A DNA stretch of 5,995 bases from Sphingomonadaceae bacterium. Its GTDB lineage: Bacteria > Pseudomonadota > Alphaproteobacteria > Sphingomonadales > Sphingomonadaceae. The stretch is taken from assembly GCA_019245455.1 (NCBI GenBank), contig JAFARM010000404.1, positions 1 to 5,995 of the forward strand. The letters are read 5' to 3'. The notes under the pieces were generated by a model. It saw nothing but the letters and a program-made list of their open reading frames with translations, was not told the DNA's origin and did no database searches. How positions within the stretch are numbered: the stretch's first letter is position 1; every line of letters begins with the position of its first letter. The translations under genes were made by a program, and so were the position numbers. Positions 1 through 5,117 of the stretch are shown here, one piece after another.

Positions 1-57
1 GTGACCGGTCTTCGCCATGCCACTGGTGCCGCTCGCGCTGTGCCCTGGCGTGACGCC
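1..57. repeat. Left arm of a perfect 57-bp inverted repeat
   Basis: Read base by base, 1-57 is the exact reverse complement of 308-364, with a 250-base spacer. The match starts at the first base of the window, so it may extend further left. At its inner end (47-57) lies the near-palindrome ggcgtgacgcc, and past it the match stops abruptly. Confidence 0.93.
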
Positions 58-214
58 GCCGGTCGGCAGCACGGCGGGGACGGCGGGTGACGGGCGCGTC
101 GGCACCCTCGCTCCTGGCGCAGGCGCGAACCCGAGCGTCACCGGCAGCGCGGGGCTGTCGCCGACGAGTGGCGTTTCGCCGACGACGGCGACGACCAGTC
201 CCCCGCCGCGGTGA
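17..214 (+). CDS. C-terminal part of a Gly/Ser/Thr/Pro-rich secreted protein; chimeric or broken 5' end
   Basis: This open frame gives 65 residues from an ATG at 17. I do not recognise it by function. From about codon 14 on it resembles the proteins that follow it: it is rich in Gly, Ala, Thr, Ser and Pro and ends in TSPPPR, close to the TTPPQ and GTPPQR ends of the genes at 573 and 1024. It stops 24 bases before the next start codon. Its beginning is suspect. Bases 1-57 are the exact reverse complement of 308-364, a TGA lies in frame at 2-4, no Shine-Dalgarno precedes the ATG at 17, and there is no signal peptide. I infer that 58-214 is the true 3' end of a paralogue whose 5' end was replaced by an inverted copy, either in the genome or by a mis-join at a contig end. 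Confidence 0.4.
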   Translation: MPLVPLALCPGVTPPVGSTAGTAGDGRVGTLAPGAGANPSVTGSAGLSPTSGVSPTTATTSPPPR

Positions 215-226
215 TGCGGCCCCGAC

Positions 227-232
227 AGGAGG
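227..232 (+). promoter_or_regulatory. Shine-Dalgarno that fixes the start at ATG 239
   Basis: AGGAGG sits 6 bases before the ATG at 239. An in-frame TTG at 233 directly abuts it and is too close to be used, so the ATG is the start. Confidence 0.85.
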
Positions 233-238
233 TTGACC

Positions 239-538
239 ATGAAGACCGTATTCGTTCTCGGCGCGGCCCTTCTCGCGACGGCCGCCGCGGCACAGGAGAT
301 GACGCCGGGCGTCACGCCAGGGCACAGCGCGAGCGGCACCAGTGGCATGGCGAAGACCGGTCACATGGGGTCGAGCGGCTCGTCGGGCGGCGAGAATGGC
401 GCGATGTCGAACGGCGCGAACATGACCTCGCCGCGCATGGCCTCGATGGCGCAGGCAACGACGACTGTCAGTGACCTGGCGGCATCGCCCGCGGCGCACC
501 CGCAGCGCGGGCGTCATGCGGCCAAGCCCACGGCCTGA
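239..538 (+). CDS. Small secreted Met/Gly/Ser/Thr-rich low-complexity protein (array member A)
   Basis: 99 residues, function unknown. Residues 1-19 form a classic Sec signal peptide: a Lys at position 2, a hydrophobic core VFVLGAALLATAA, and an AAA-Q type signal peptidase I site near residue 18. The mature part is predicted to be disordered. It is built from Gly, Ser, Ala and Thr with eight Met in the full protein, four His (29, 42, 87, 93) and no Cys. The C-terminus is more basic (QRGRHAAK) and lacks the Pro-Pro ending seen in the other array members. The start is fixed by the AGGAGG at 227-232. The gene lies 24 bases after the preceding frame and 34 bases before the next start, so co-transcription is likely. 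Codons 24-42 overlap the right arm of the 57-bp inverted repeat. It shares the stretch MSNG and the underlying DNA atgtcgaacggcg (404-416) with the gene at 1024 (1300-1312). A role in the envelope or in metal binding through Met and His is only a guess. Confidence 0.82.
   Translation: MKTVFVLGAALLATAAAAQEMTPGVTPGHSASGTSGMAKTGHMGSSGSSGGENGAMSNGANMTSPRMASMAQATTTVSDLAASPAAHPQRGRHAAKPTA
308..364. repeat. Right arm of the 57-bp inverted repeat, inside gene A
   Basis: This arm is the reverse complement of 1-57. It begins with ggcgtcacgcc (308-318), a near-palindrome encoding part of Gly-Val-Thr-Pro. Here the bases are in good coding frame, so this is the native copy and 1-57 the derived one. Confidence 0.93.
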
Positions 539-556
539 TCGCAACCAGAAACAGCC

Positions 557-564
557 AGGAAGGA
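557..564 (+). promoter_or_regulatory. Shine-Dalgarno that fixes the start at ATG 573
   Basis: AGGAAGGA ends 8 bases before the ATG at 573. The frame is open upstream to 471, but those codons are Arg/Pro-rich and precede the signal peptide, so they are not part of the gene. Confidence 0.8.
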
Positions 565-572
565 ATACGACC

Positions 573-947
573 ATGACGATGATGACCAAGACGATTGGAA
601 CCATGGCCGCCGCGGCGCTGCTCGCGTCCGGCGTGCTGGCGCAGACGACCGGCGGCACCGGTGGGACCGGCGGGACCTCGGCGGGGACCGCCGGGACGAG
701 CGGGTCGATGTCGCCGGGCTCGGGCGGCGGCACGGGAACGGCCGGCAGCACGACGTCGGGCGGCACCGATGCAATGGGCAGCTCGGGTGGCGACACGGGG
801 TCGATGTCGGGCAGCGGCACCGGCGCGTCGAGCAGCGGCAGCACGGGGACGAGCACGTCGTCGCGTAGCCACCGCGGGCATCACGGCGCGACCAGGTCGA
901 CCGGATCGACCGGGTCGATGACGGGTACGACAACCCCGCCGCAGTGA
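573..947 (+). CDS. Small secreted Gly/Thr/Ser-rich repeat protein (array member B)
   Basis: 124 residues, function unknown. Residues 1-23 are a signal peptide: Lys at 6, a hydrophobic core MAAAALLASGV, and a VLA-Q cleavage site after about residue 23. The mature part is almost pure Gly, Thr and Ser, opening with a short Thr-Gly-Gly repeat (DNA period of 9 bases at 648-677) and closing with Ser-Thr-Gly repeats (about 897-925). Near residues 98-108 is a small basic patch SRSHRGHHGATR with three His. The protein ends TTTPPQ, shared in kind with the gene at 1024. There is no Cys, no recognisable enzyme domain and no membrane anchor beyond the signal peptide. The in-frame ATGs at 579 and 582 are possible alternative starts, but 573 has the best Shine-Dalgarno spacing. 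It lies between two similar genes on the same strand. It could be a disordered surface or matrix protein; the sequence does not decide this. Confidence 0.82.
   Translation: MTMMTKTIGTMAAAALLASGVLAQTTGGTGGTGGTSAGTAGTSGSMSPGSGGGTGTAGSTTSGGTDAMGSSGGDTGSMSGSGTGASSSGSTGTSTSSRSHRGHHGATRSTGSTGSMTGTTTPPQ
648..677 (+). repeat. Short 9-base tandem repeat encoding Thr-Gly-Gly
   Basis: Three successive acc-ggN-ggN units followed by one more acc lie just after the signal peptide of gene B. The third positions vary, so the repeat is kept at protein level more than at DNA level. Confidence 0.75.
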
Positions 948-958
948 CCGGGCACCGA

Positions 959-990
959 ATCGCGTCCGCCGCGTTGTCGGCGGGCGCGGT
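959..990 (+). other. Intercistronic hairpin between array genes B and C
   Basis: 959-971 pairs with 978-990 as a 13-bp stem with two G-T wobbles and the 6-base loop cgttgt. No T-tract follows, so it is not a standard intrinsic terminator. It could protect or process the mRNA between the two genes, or slow transcription. Confidence 0.6.
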
Positions 991-1009
991 CCGGGACCGG
1001 ACTGCCTTC

Positions 1010-1015
1010 GGAGGA
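1010..1015 (+). promoter_or_regulatory. Shine-Dalgarno that fixes the start at ATG 1024
   Basis: GGAGGA ends 8 bases before the ATG at 1024. Another ATG at 1017 is in a different frame, lies too close to this site, and leads to a shorter Arg-rich frame without a signal peptide. Confidence 0.8.
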
Positions 1016-1023
1016 GATGAACC

Positions 1024-1419
1024 ATGCGTACCCTTTTGACCCTGGCGGTCGCCGCTGGCTTCGCCACCGCGGCGGGTGCCACCACCCACCACCACGCGAC
1101 CCACAAGGCGTCGGCGGCGCGGAACGACAGCGGCTCGGCCGCGGTTCGCGAGCTGAACGAGAAGTCGTTGCAGCAGGCAAACGCCGGCGCGCCGATGACC
1201 GCACCCGGTGCACAGCGGTCGATGTCCGATTCGGGTGCTGCCGCGCCGATGGCGGGCTCCGCGCCGATGGCGGCCGACGCCAATAGCGCCGGCGGCAGTA
1301 TGTCGAACGGCGGTGCGGCGAACAGCGGCGCGATGGGGACTGGCGACACCAGCAACCCCGGTACGGCGTCGAACGGCAACGCGCCGGCGACCGGCACGGG
1401 CACGCCGCCGCAGCGGTAA
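1024..1419 (+). CDS. Small secreted His-tract, Gly/Ala/Ser/Met-rich protein (array member C)
   Basis: 131 residues, function unknown. Residues 1-19 are a signal peptide (Arg at 2, hydrophobic core LLTLAVAAGFATAA, cleavage near AGA-T). Directly after the predicted cleavage site comes THHHATHK (21-28), which would place four His at the very N-terminus of the mature protein. Residues 40-52 (AVRELNEKSLQQA) are the only stretch with a normal mixed composition and could form a short amphipathic helix. The rest is Gly/Ala/Ser/Asn with Met spaced along it (for example residues 58, 67, 76, 82, 93, 104) and ends GTPPQR. There is no Cys. It shares an MSNG stretch with gene A and the Pro-Pro ending with gene B, so the three look like divergent members of one family or of one compositional class. 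It is the last gene before a strong terminator. The His and Met content allows metal binding as a guess only. Confidence 0.83.
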   Translation: MRTLLTLAVAAGFATAAGATTHHHATHKASAARNDSGSAAVRELNEKSLQQANAGAPMTAPGAQRSMSDSGAAAPMAGSAPMAADANSAGGSMSNGGAANSGAMGTGDTSNPGTASNGNAPATGTGTPPQR

Positions 1420-1441
1420 CTATCCCGTTGCGTGGGCGTCG

Positions 1442-1469
1442 GGCCGGGCGGGCGACCGCCCGGCCTTTT
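1442..1469 (+). terminator. Strong intrinsic terminator after the secreted-protein array
   Basis: A perfect 10-bp G+C stem (ggccgggcgg at 1442-1451, ccgcccggcc at 1456-1465) closes on a GCGA tetraloop of the GNRA type and is followed by TTTT. It starts 22 bases after the stop of gene C. No T-run follows on the minus strand, so it works for the plus strand only. Confidence 0.9.
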
Positions 1470-1488
1470 CGCGGGTTTCGGCCCTGAA

Positions 1489-1629
1489 GGGTTCACGCGA
1501 AGCCGCGAAGCCGCGAAAAACCCATGCCACGCGCCGGCGCCGGAGATGCGGTCTGCGAGCGTGAGAGATTAACGCGCCATCGCGCGGCAGAACCGTTCCT
1601 TTCGCGGCTTCGCGGCTTCGCGTGAACCC
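1489..1629. repeat. Perfect 30-bp inverted repeat with 81-bp spacer (REP-like)
   Basis: 1489-1518 is the exact reverse complement of 1600-1629. Each arm contains an 8-base tandem, cgcgaagc repeated twice plus a partial unit, next to gggttcacg. It fills most of the convergent gap between gene C and radC and ends 6 bases before the radC stop codon. The 81-bp spacer has no open frame I would call. This looks like a dispersed intergenic element; I see no transposase and no target-site duplication. It might also act as a boundary between the two convergent transcripts. Confidence 0.85.
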
Positions 1630-1635
1630 CTCGCG

Positions 1636-2316
1636 CTACAATAGCCCCAGCGCGCGAAAACTCGCGTGGCCGCTGCGGCCGATGACGACATGGTCGTGGA
1701 CCGACAGGCCCAGGTGTTTGCCCGCCTCGACGATCGCCTTGGTCGTGGCGATGTCGTCGCGGCTCGGGGCGGGATCGCCGCTCGGGTGGTTGTGGACCAG
1801 GATCAGCCCCGACGCGCCCAGTTCGAGTGCGCGTTTGACGATCTCGCGCGGATAGACCGGGGCGGCGTTGACCGTGCCGCTACCCATCGCCTCGTCGCGG
1901 ATCAGGACGTTCCTGTTGTTGAGGAAGACGACGCGGAACTCCTCCGTCACCCGGTGCGCCATCGCGGCGTGGAGATAGTCGGTCAGCGCCTGCCAGCCCG
2001 ACAGCACCGGCCGGTCGAGCGCCGCCGTGCGCAGCGACCGCAGCGCCGCTGCCTCGACGAACTTCAGCGCCGCAGCACCCCCGGCGGACAGCCCCTCGAC
2101 GCGCGCCAGTTCGGCGGGCGCGGCGGCAAGGACGGCGGGAAAGGAGCCGAACTCGGCGAGCAAGCGCTTGGCCAGCGGCTTGGTGTCGCGCCGGGGGATG
2201 GCCAGCGCGAGAACATACTCAAGCAGCTCGTAGTCGAGGAAAGCGTCGCCCCCGCCCTCGAGCAGCCGCTCGCGCAGGCGTTCACGATGGCCAGAGGGGT
2301 CGGTACCCTCAGCCAT
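1636..2316 (-). CDS. radC: RadC/UPF0758 family JAMM-domain protein
   Basis: 226 residues, close to the usual family length. The N-terminal part (about 25-95) matches the UPF0758 helical domain with a helix-hairpin-helix-like ELLEYVLALAIPRRDTKPLAK stretch broken over residues 30-50. The C-terminal part is the RadC/MPN domain: EEFRVVFLNN (125-134), YPREIVKRAL (155-164), and the JAMM metal site HNHPSGDPAPSRDD with H175, H177, S185 and D188. E125 or E126 would be the catalytic Glu. The zinc ligands are all present, so the protein is probably intact. The family was named for a presumed role in DNA repair, but that phenotype was later traced to recG in E. coli, so its cellular role is unsettled. 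The ATG at 2316 has no clear Shine-Dalgarno. The gene lies 116 bases downstream of map on the same strand, with a REP-like element between. Confidence 0.95.
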   Translation of the reverse strand: MAEGTDPSGHRERLRERLLEGGGDAFLDYELLEYVLALAIPRRDTKPLAKRLLAEFGSFPAVLAAAPAELARVEGLSAGGAAALKFVEAAALRSLRTAALDRPVLSGWQALTDYLHAAMAHRVTEEFRVVFLNNRNVLIRDEAMGSGTVNAAPVYPREIVKRALELGASGLILVHNHPSGDPAPSRDDIATTKAIVEAGKHLGLSVHDHVVIGRSGHASFRALGLL

Positions 2317-2325
2317 CTACCGGTT

Positions 2326-2417
2326 GTCATGCTGGCGCAGGCCAGCATCCACGGTCATGCCCAGCGACAGGCCTGCGGTCGCGCCCAACCGTGGATGCCG
2401 GCCTGTGCCAGCATGAC
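2326..2417. repeat. REP/BIME-like paired hairpins between map and radC
   Basis: 2326-2354 and 2389-2417 are 29-base inverted copies with two mismatches. Each arm is itself a hairpin: 2329-2336 pairs with 2341-2348 (8 bp, loop gcag), and 2395-2402 pairs with 2407-2414 with one mismatch that becomes a G-T wobble on the minus strand. Two REP-type hairpins facing each other over a 34-base spacer is the layout of a BIME. It begins 9 bases before the radC start and ends 15 bases after the map stop, so it fills almost the whole 116-bp gap. On the map transcript it could stabilise the 3' end or dampen read-through into radC. Confidence 0.85.
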
Positions 2418-2432
2418 CCGCTCTCAGGTGGC

Positions 2433-3245
2433 TCACACCGCGTACGGCGGCCGGTCGAAGCCGCCGGGACTCAGCGTGAACACCTCGCACCCGGCTTCGG
2501 TAATCCCGACCGAATGCTCGAACTGCGCCGACAGGCTGCGGTCGCGCGTTACCGCCGTCCAGCCGTCGTCCAGGAGCTTCACCTCCGCCCGGCCGAGGTT
2601 GATCATCGGCTCGATGGTGAAGATCATGCCGGGTTCCAGCCGTGGCCCCTTGCCCGGCTTGCCGACGTGGACGACATTCGGCGTGTCGTGGAAGACACGG
2701 CCAACCCCGTGGCCGCAGAAGTCGCGCACGACGGAGCAGCGTTGCCCCTCGGCATAGGTTTGAATGGCGTGGCCGATGTCGCCGAAGCTGTTGCCGGGTT
2801 TGGCCGCGGCGATCCCGCGCTGCAGGCACTCCCAGGTGATGTCGACCAGCCGCCGCGCCTTCAGCGGCACGTCGCCGACCAGGTACATCCGGCTGGTGTC
2901 GCCGTGCCAGCCGTCGACGACGACGGTCACGTCGATGTTGACGATGTCGCCCGCCTTCAGCCGCTTGGCCCCCGGGATGCCGTGGCAGACGACGTGGTTG
3001 ACGCTGATGCAGCTGGCATGGGCATAGCCGCGGTAGAAGACCGTTGCCGGGACCGCGCCGGCGGCGAGCACGAAGTCGTGGATGCGCCGGTCGAGATCGG
3101 CGGTCAGCGCCTCCGGCACGACGTGCGGCACGAGCATATCGAGCACGCTGGCCGCCAGCCGCCCGGCCGCGCGCATCCCGGCGAAGCCCGCTTCGTCGTG
3201 GCGCTTGATCGTCGCCGTGCGCTCGTCGAGATAGGGGTCGCTCAT
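2433..3245 (-). CDS. map: Methionine aminopeptidase type I
   Basis: 270 residues, normal for a bacterial type I enzyme. It removes the N-terminal Met from new proteins in the cytoplasm. The pita-bread fold motifs are complete: substrate His in NHVVCHGIPG (H88), metal ligands D105 (NIDVTV) and D116 (HGDTSRMY), H179 in CGHGVG, the nearby H186, E212 in FTIEPM and E243 in QFEHSVGIT. The frame stays open upstream to 4280, but that part is antisense to the cinA-like gene. The start is set at ATG 3245 because family similarity begins right after MSDPYLDERT. There is no good Shine-Dalgarno. The gene runs divergently from the cinA-like gene with 66 bases between, and is followed by radC in the same direction. 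Confidence 0.96.
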   Translation of the reverse strand: MSDPYLDERTATIKRHDEAGFAGMRAAGRLAASVLDMLVPHVVPEALTADLDRRIHDFVLAAGAVPATVFYRGYAHASCISVNHVVCHGIPGAKRLKAGDIVNIDVTVVVDGWHGDTSRMYLVGDVPLKARRLVDITWECLQRGIAAAKPGNSFGDIGHAIQTYAEGQRCSVVRDFCGHGVGRVFHDTPNVVHVGKPGKGPRLEPGMIFTIEPMINLGRAEVKLLDDGWTAVTRDRSLSAQFEHSVGITEAGCEVFTLSPGGFDRPPYAV

Positions 3246-3311
3246 CGCCCGGAGATAGGCGGCGGCGGCGGCGTTGTCGACTCGCGCGGGCGCGTCGGTT
3301 AGAGCGCGGCG
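3246..3311. other. Short divergent gap between map and the cinA-like gene
   Basis: 66 bases must carry the start signals for both divergent genes, unless promoters lie inside the opposite coding regions. A TTGTCG at 3274 with GGTTAG 17 bases later is the only weak sigma-70-like pair on the plus strand, and it is too poor to call a promoter. A short ggc run (3259-3273) reads into neither gene. Neither gene has a strong Shine-Dalgarno, so one or both could be leaderless or nearly so. Confidence 0.3.
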
Positions 3312-4073
3312 ATGGCCGCTGCCGATCCCGACCGCATCTATACCGCCGCCCTCGTCGTCATCGGCGACGAGATCCTGTCGGGGCGGACGCAGGACGCGAA
3401 CCTCGCCTACCTCGCCAAGTGGCTGGGGCTGCAGGGCATCCGCCTGAAGGAGGCGCGCGTCGTCGCCGACGACACCGCCGCCATCGTTGACGCGGTCAAC
3501 GCGCTCCGGGCTGCGCACGACTATCTGTTCACCACCGGCGGCATCGGCCCGACGCACGACGACATCACCGTCGACGCCATCGCCGCCGCGTTCGGCGTCG
3601 AGGTCGTCCACCACCCCGACGCGGTCAGGGTGCTGACCGACTATTACGGCGATCGGCTGACCGACGCCCGGCTGCGGATGGCGCGCGTGCCGGCCGGGGC
3701 CGAGCTGATCGCCAATGCGCGGACCAAGGCGCCGGGCATCCGCATCGGCAACGTCTTCATCATGGCCGGCGTGCCGGCGATCACCCAGTCGATGCTCGAG
3801 GCGCTCGATGGCCAACTGCCCGGCGGGCGGCCGGTGCTGTCGGCGACCGTCGCCGCCTGGACCGCCGAAAGCCGGGTGGCAGCGACACTGGCGGCGGTCG
3901 AGAAGGCGCACCCCGGCGTGCAGATCGGAAGCTACCCCTTCTGGCGCGACGGGCGGACCGGGGCCAACTTCGTCGTGCGCAGCGTCGACCGCGATCTGCT
4001 CACGGAAACGGTCGCGGCGCTCCACGCGGCGCTTCGAGCGGAGGGGCTGGAACCGGTCGATGGCGAACTTTAG
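3312..4073 (+). CDS. CinA-like MoCF-domain protein (competence/damage-inducible protein A, N-terminal domain only)
   Basis: 253 residues. The N-terminal two thirds are a MoaB/Mog-like molybdopterin-binding fold (MoCF_biosynth): IGDEILSGRTQDAN at 17-30 and TTGGIGPTHDDIT at 74-86 are the two signature loops. Full-length CinA proteins of about 400 residues add a C-terminal nicotinamide-nucleotide amidase domain (PncC); this protein has none, as is common in alphaproteobacteria, so it should not be assumed to deamidate NMN. In larger CinA proteins this fold carries ADP-ribose pyrophosphatase activity, but whether the short form does is not visible here. The ATG at 3312 has only a weak purine stretch before it. 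The gene ends 27 bases before the lapA-like start, so it may lead that operon. A role in competence is implied by the name only. Confidence 0.92.
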   Translation: MAAADPDRIYTAALVVIGDEILSGRTQDANLAYLAKWLGLQGIRLKEARVVADDTAAIVDAVNALRAAHDYLFTTGGIGPTHDDITVDAIAAAFGVEVVHHPDAVRVLTDYYGDRLTDARLRMARVPAGAELIANARTKAPGIRIGNVFIMAGVPAITQSMLEALDGQLPGGRPVLSATVAAWTAESRVAATLAAVEKAHPGVQIGSYPFWRDGRTGANFVVRSVDRDLLTETVAALHAALRAEGLEPVDGEL

Positions 4074-4088
4074 GGCGCGAACGGTGAC

Positions 4089-4093
4089 GGAGG
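4089..4093 (+). promoter_or_regulatory. Shine-Dalgarno for the LapA-domain gene
   Basis: GGAGG sits 7 bases before the ATG at 4101. It is the only strong ribosome binding site in the plus-strand half of the window from 3312 on. Confidence 0.75.
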
Positions 4094-4100
4094 CGGAGCG

Positions 4101-4409
4101 ATGAGGGTTCTGCGGTGGATCGGCTTCGGCGCGCTGCTCGCGGTGTTCGCGCTGTTCGCTTTCTCGAACTGGACGCGGGTGCCGATCGTCCGGCCCGACG
4201 GGGCGACGGTGTCGGTGTTCCTGCCGATCGTCGTGCTCGTCGCCTTCGTGCTGGGCTGGCTGCCGGTGCTGCTGCTCCATCTCGCGGCGCGGGCGACGTG
4301 GCGGCGGCGGACGGCGAAGGTCGAACGCCTGCTCGACGACGCGCTGTCGGCCGGCCCGCGCGTCGCGCCCCCGGTGACGCCGCCGACGACGAGCACGCTC
4401 GCGCCATGA
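4101..4409 (+). CDS. LapA-domain (DUF1049) small inner-membrane protein
   Basis: 102 residues. Two hydrophobic segments, about 5-22 and 39-61, flank a short polar stretch with FSNWTRVPIV, the usual LapA-type layout. After the second segment comes a basic stretch (RATWRRRTAKVERLL), probably a short cytoplasmic helix, and a Pro/Thr-rich tail. In E. coli LapA works with LapB in regulating LPS synthesis through FtsH and LpxC; here only the domain type is supported, and LapB is not in view. The start is set by GGAGG at 4089-4093. The stop codon overlaps the pyrF start as ATGA at 4406-4409, which suggests translational coupling. A LapA-domain gene just upstream of the pyrF/trp cluster is, to my knowledge, common in sphingomonads. 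Confidence 0.88.
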   Translation: MRVLRWIGFGALLAVFALFAFSNWTRVPIVRPDGATVSVFLPIVVLVAFVLGWLPVLLLHLAARATWRRRTAKVERLLDDALSAGPRVAPPVTPPTTSTLAP

Positions 4410-5086
4410 GCGTCTTCGTCGCCGTCGACACGCCCGACCTCGCCCGCGCCGAGGCGCTGGCGCGCGCGGTCGCGCCCCACGTTGGTCCGATCGGGGGCGG
4501 GCTCAAGCTCGGCCTCGAGTTCTTCATGGCGAACGGCCCCGACGGCGTGCGGCGGATGCTGGTGCACGGCCTGCCGGTGTTCCTCGACGTCAAGCTGCAC
4601 GACATCGGCAACACGGTCGCCGGCGCGATGCGCGCCTTGGCTCCGCTCAGGGTGGCCGTCGTCAACGTCCATGCCGCGATCGGCGAGGCGGCGATGCGGG
4701 CCGCGCGCGACGCCATGCCGGCGACAACGGCGATCATCGCCGTGACCGTGTTGACCAGCTTCGACGCCGCCGACCTCCACGCCATCGGCGTGCCCGCGGC
4801 CGTGCCGGAGCAGGTGCTCCACCTCGCCGCCATGACCCGCAGTGCCGGGCTGCAGGGCGTCGTTTGCGCCGGCAGCGAGGCGGCGGCGGTGCGCGCGGCG
4901 TGGCCGGATGCGGTCATCGCCGTCCCCGGCCTGCGCGCCGAGGGCGATGCGGTCGGCGACCAGAAGCGGGTGATGACGCCGCGCGCCGCCCGCGACGCCG
5001 GCGCGTCGATCCTGGTGGTCGGCCGCTCGATCACCGCCGCGCCCGACCCCGCCGCCGCCGCCGCCGCCATCGCCGCCACGCTGTGA
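4406..5086 (+). CDS. pyrF: Orotidine 5'-phosphate decarboxylase
   Basis: 226 residues, typical for the short bacterial form. It converts OMP to UMP, the last step of de novo pyrimidine synthesis, in the cytoplasm. The active-site set is present: D8 in VAVDT, K34 in LKLGLEFF, and the D61-K63-D66 cluster in FLDVKLHDIGNT. The phosphate-side motifs follow: VTVLTSF, then VPGLR, DQKR, TPRAARDAG and VVGRSIT. The loop after the second catalytic Asp reads DIGNT where DIPNT is the common form, and VVGRSIT where GRPIT is common; neither touches a catalytic residue. The C-terminus is a poly-Ala run (AAAAAAIAATL), made by a gcc repeat, probably a harmless end helix. The start overlaps the lapA-like stop by four bases and has no good Shine-Dalgarno of its own, so it probably depends on coupling. 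Confidence 0.96.
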   Translation: MSVFVAVDTPDLARAEALARAVAPHVGPIGGGLKLGLEFFMANGPDGVRRMLVHGLPVFLDVKLHDIGNTVAGAMRALAPLRVAVVNVHAAIGEAAMRAARDAMPATTAIIAVTVLTSFDAADLHAIGVPAAVPEQVLHLAAMTRSAGLQGVVCAGSEAAAVRAAWPDAVIAVPGLRAEGDAVGDQKRVMTPRAARDAGASILVVGRSITAAPDPAAAAAAIAATL

Positions 5087-5117
5087 TACGTTCCTCTCGA
5101 TCCGCCGCCGCGCTTCT

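Noticed and set aside
1..1419. A toxin, bacteriocin or contact-dependent system in the small secreted array
   Set aside because: No double-glycine leader, no immunity-like partner, no export gene, and ordinary Sec signal peptides.
468..1496. A 342-codon minus-strand open frame opposite the secreted-protein array
   Set aside because: It is Arg/Pro/Ala-rich, runs antisense to three genes with signal peptides and good ribosome binding sites, and has no domain. Open shadow frames are expected at this G+C.
1489..1629. A CRISPR array or IS ends
   Set aside because: There are only two arms, in inverted orientation, with no cas gene, transposase or target duplication in view.
1666..3302. Long plus-strand open frames (1666-2757 and 2391-3302) opposite radC and map
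   Set aside because: Both lie antisense to genes with complete catalytic motifs, and their translations show no recognisable motif.
3312..4073. Truncated CinA lacking its PncC domain by mutation
   Set aside because: The protein ends cleanly after the MoCF region, the next gene follows with its own ribosome binding site, and single-domain forms are normal in this lineage.
3246..4280. An upstream extension of the map frame reaching 4280 on the minus strand
   Set aside because: The added 345 codons are antisense to the cinA-like gene, low in hydrophobic structure and rich in His/Arg/Asp. Family similarity starts at 3245.
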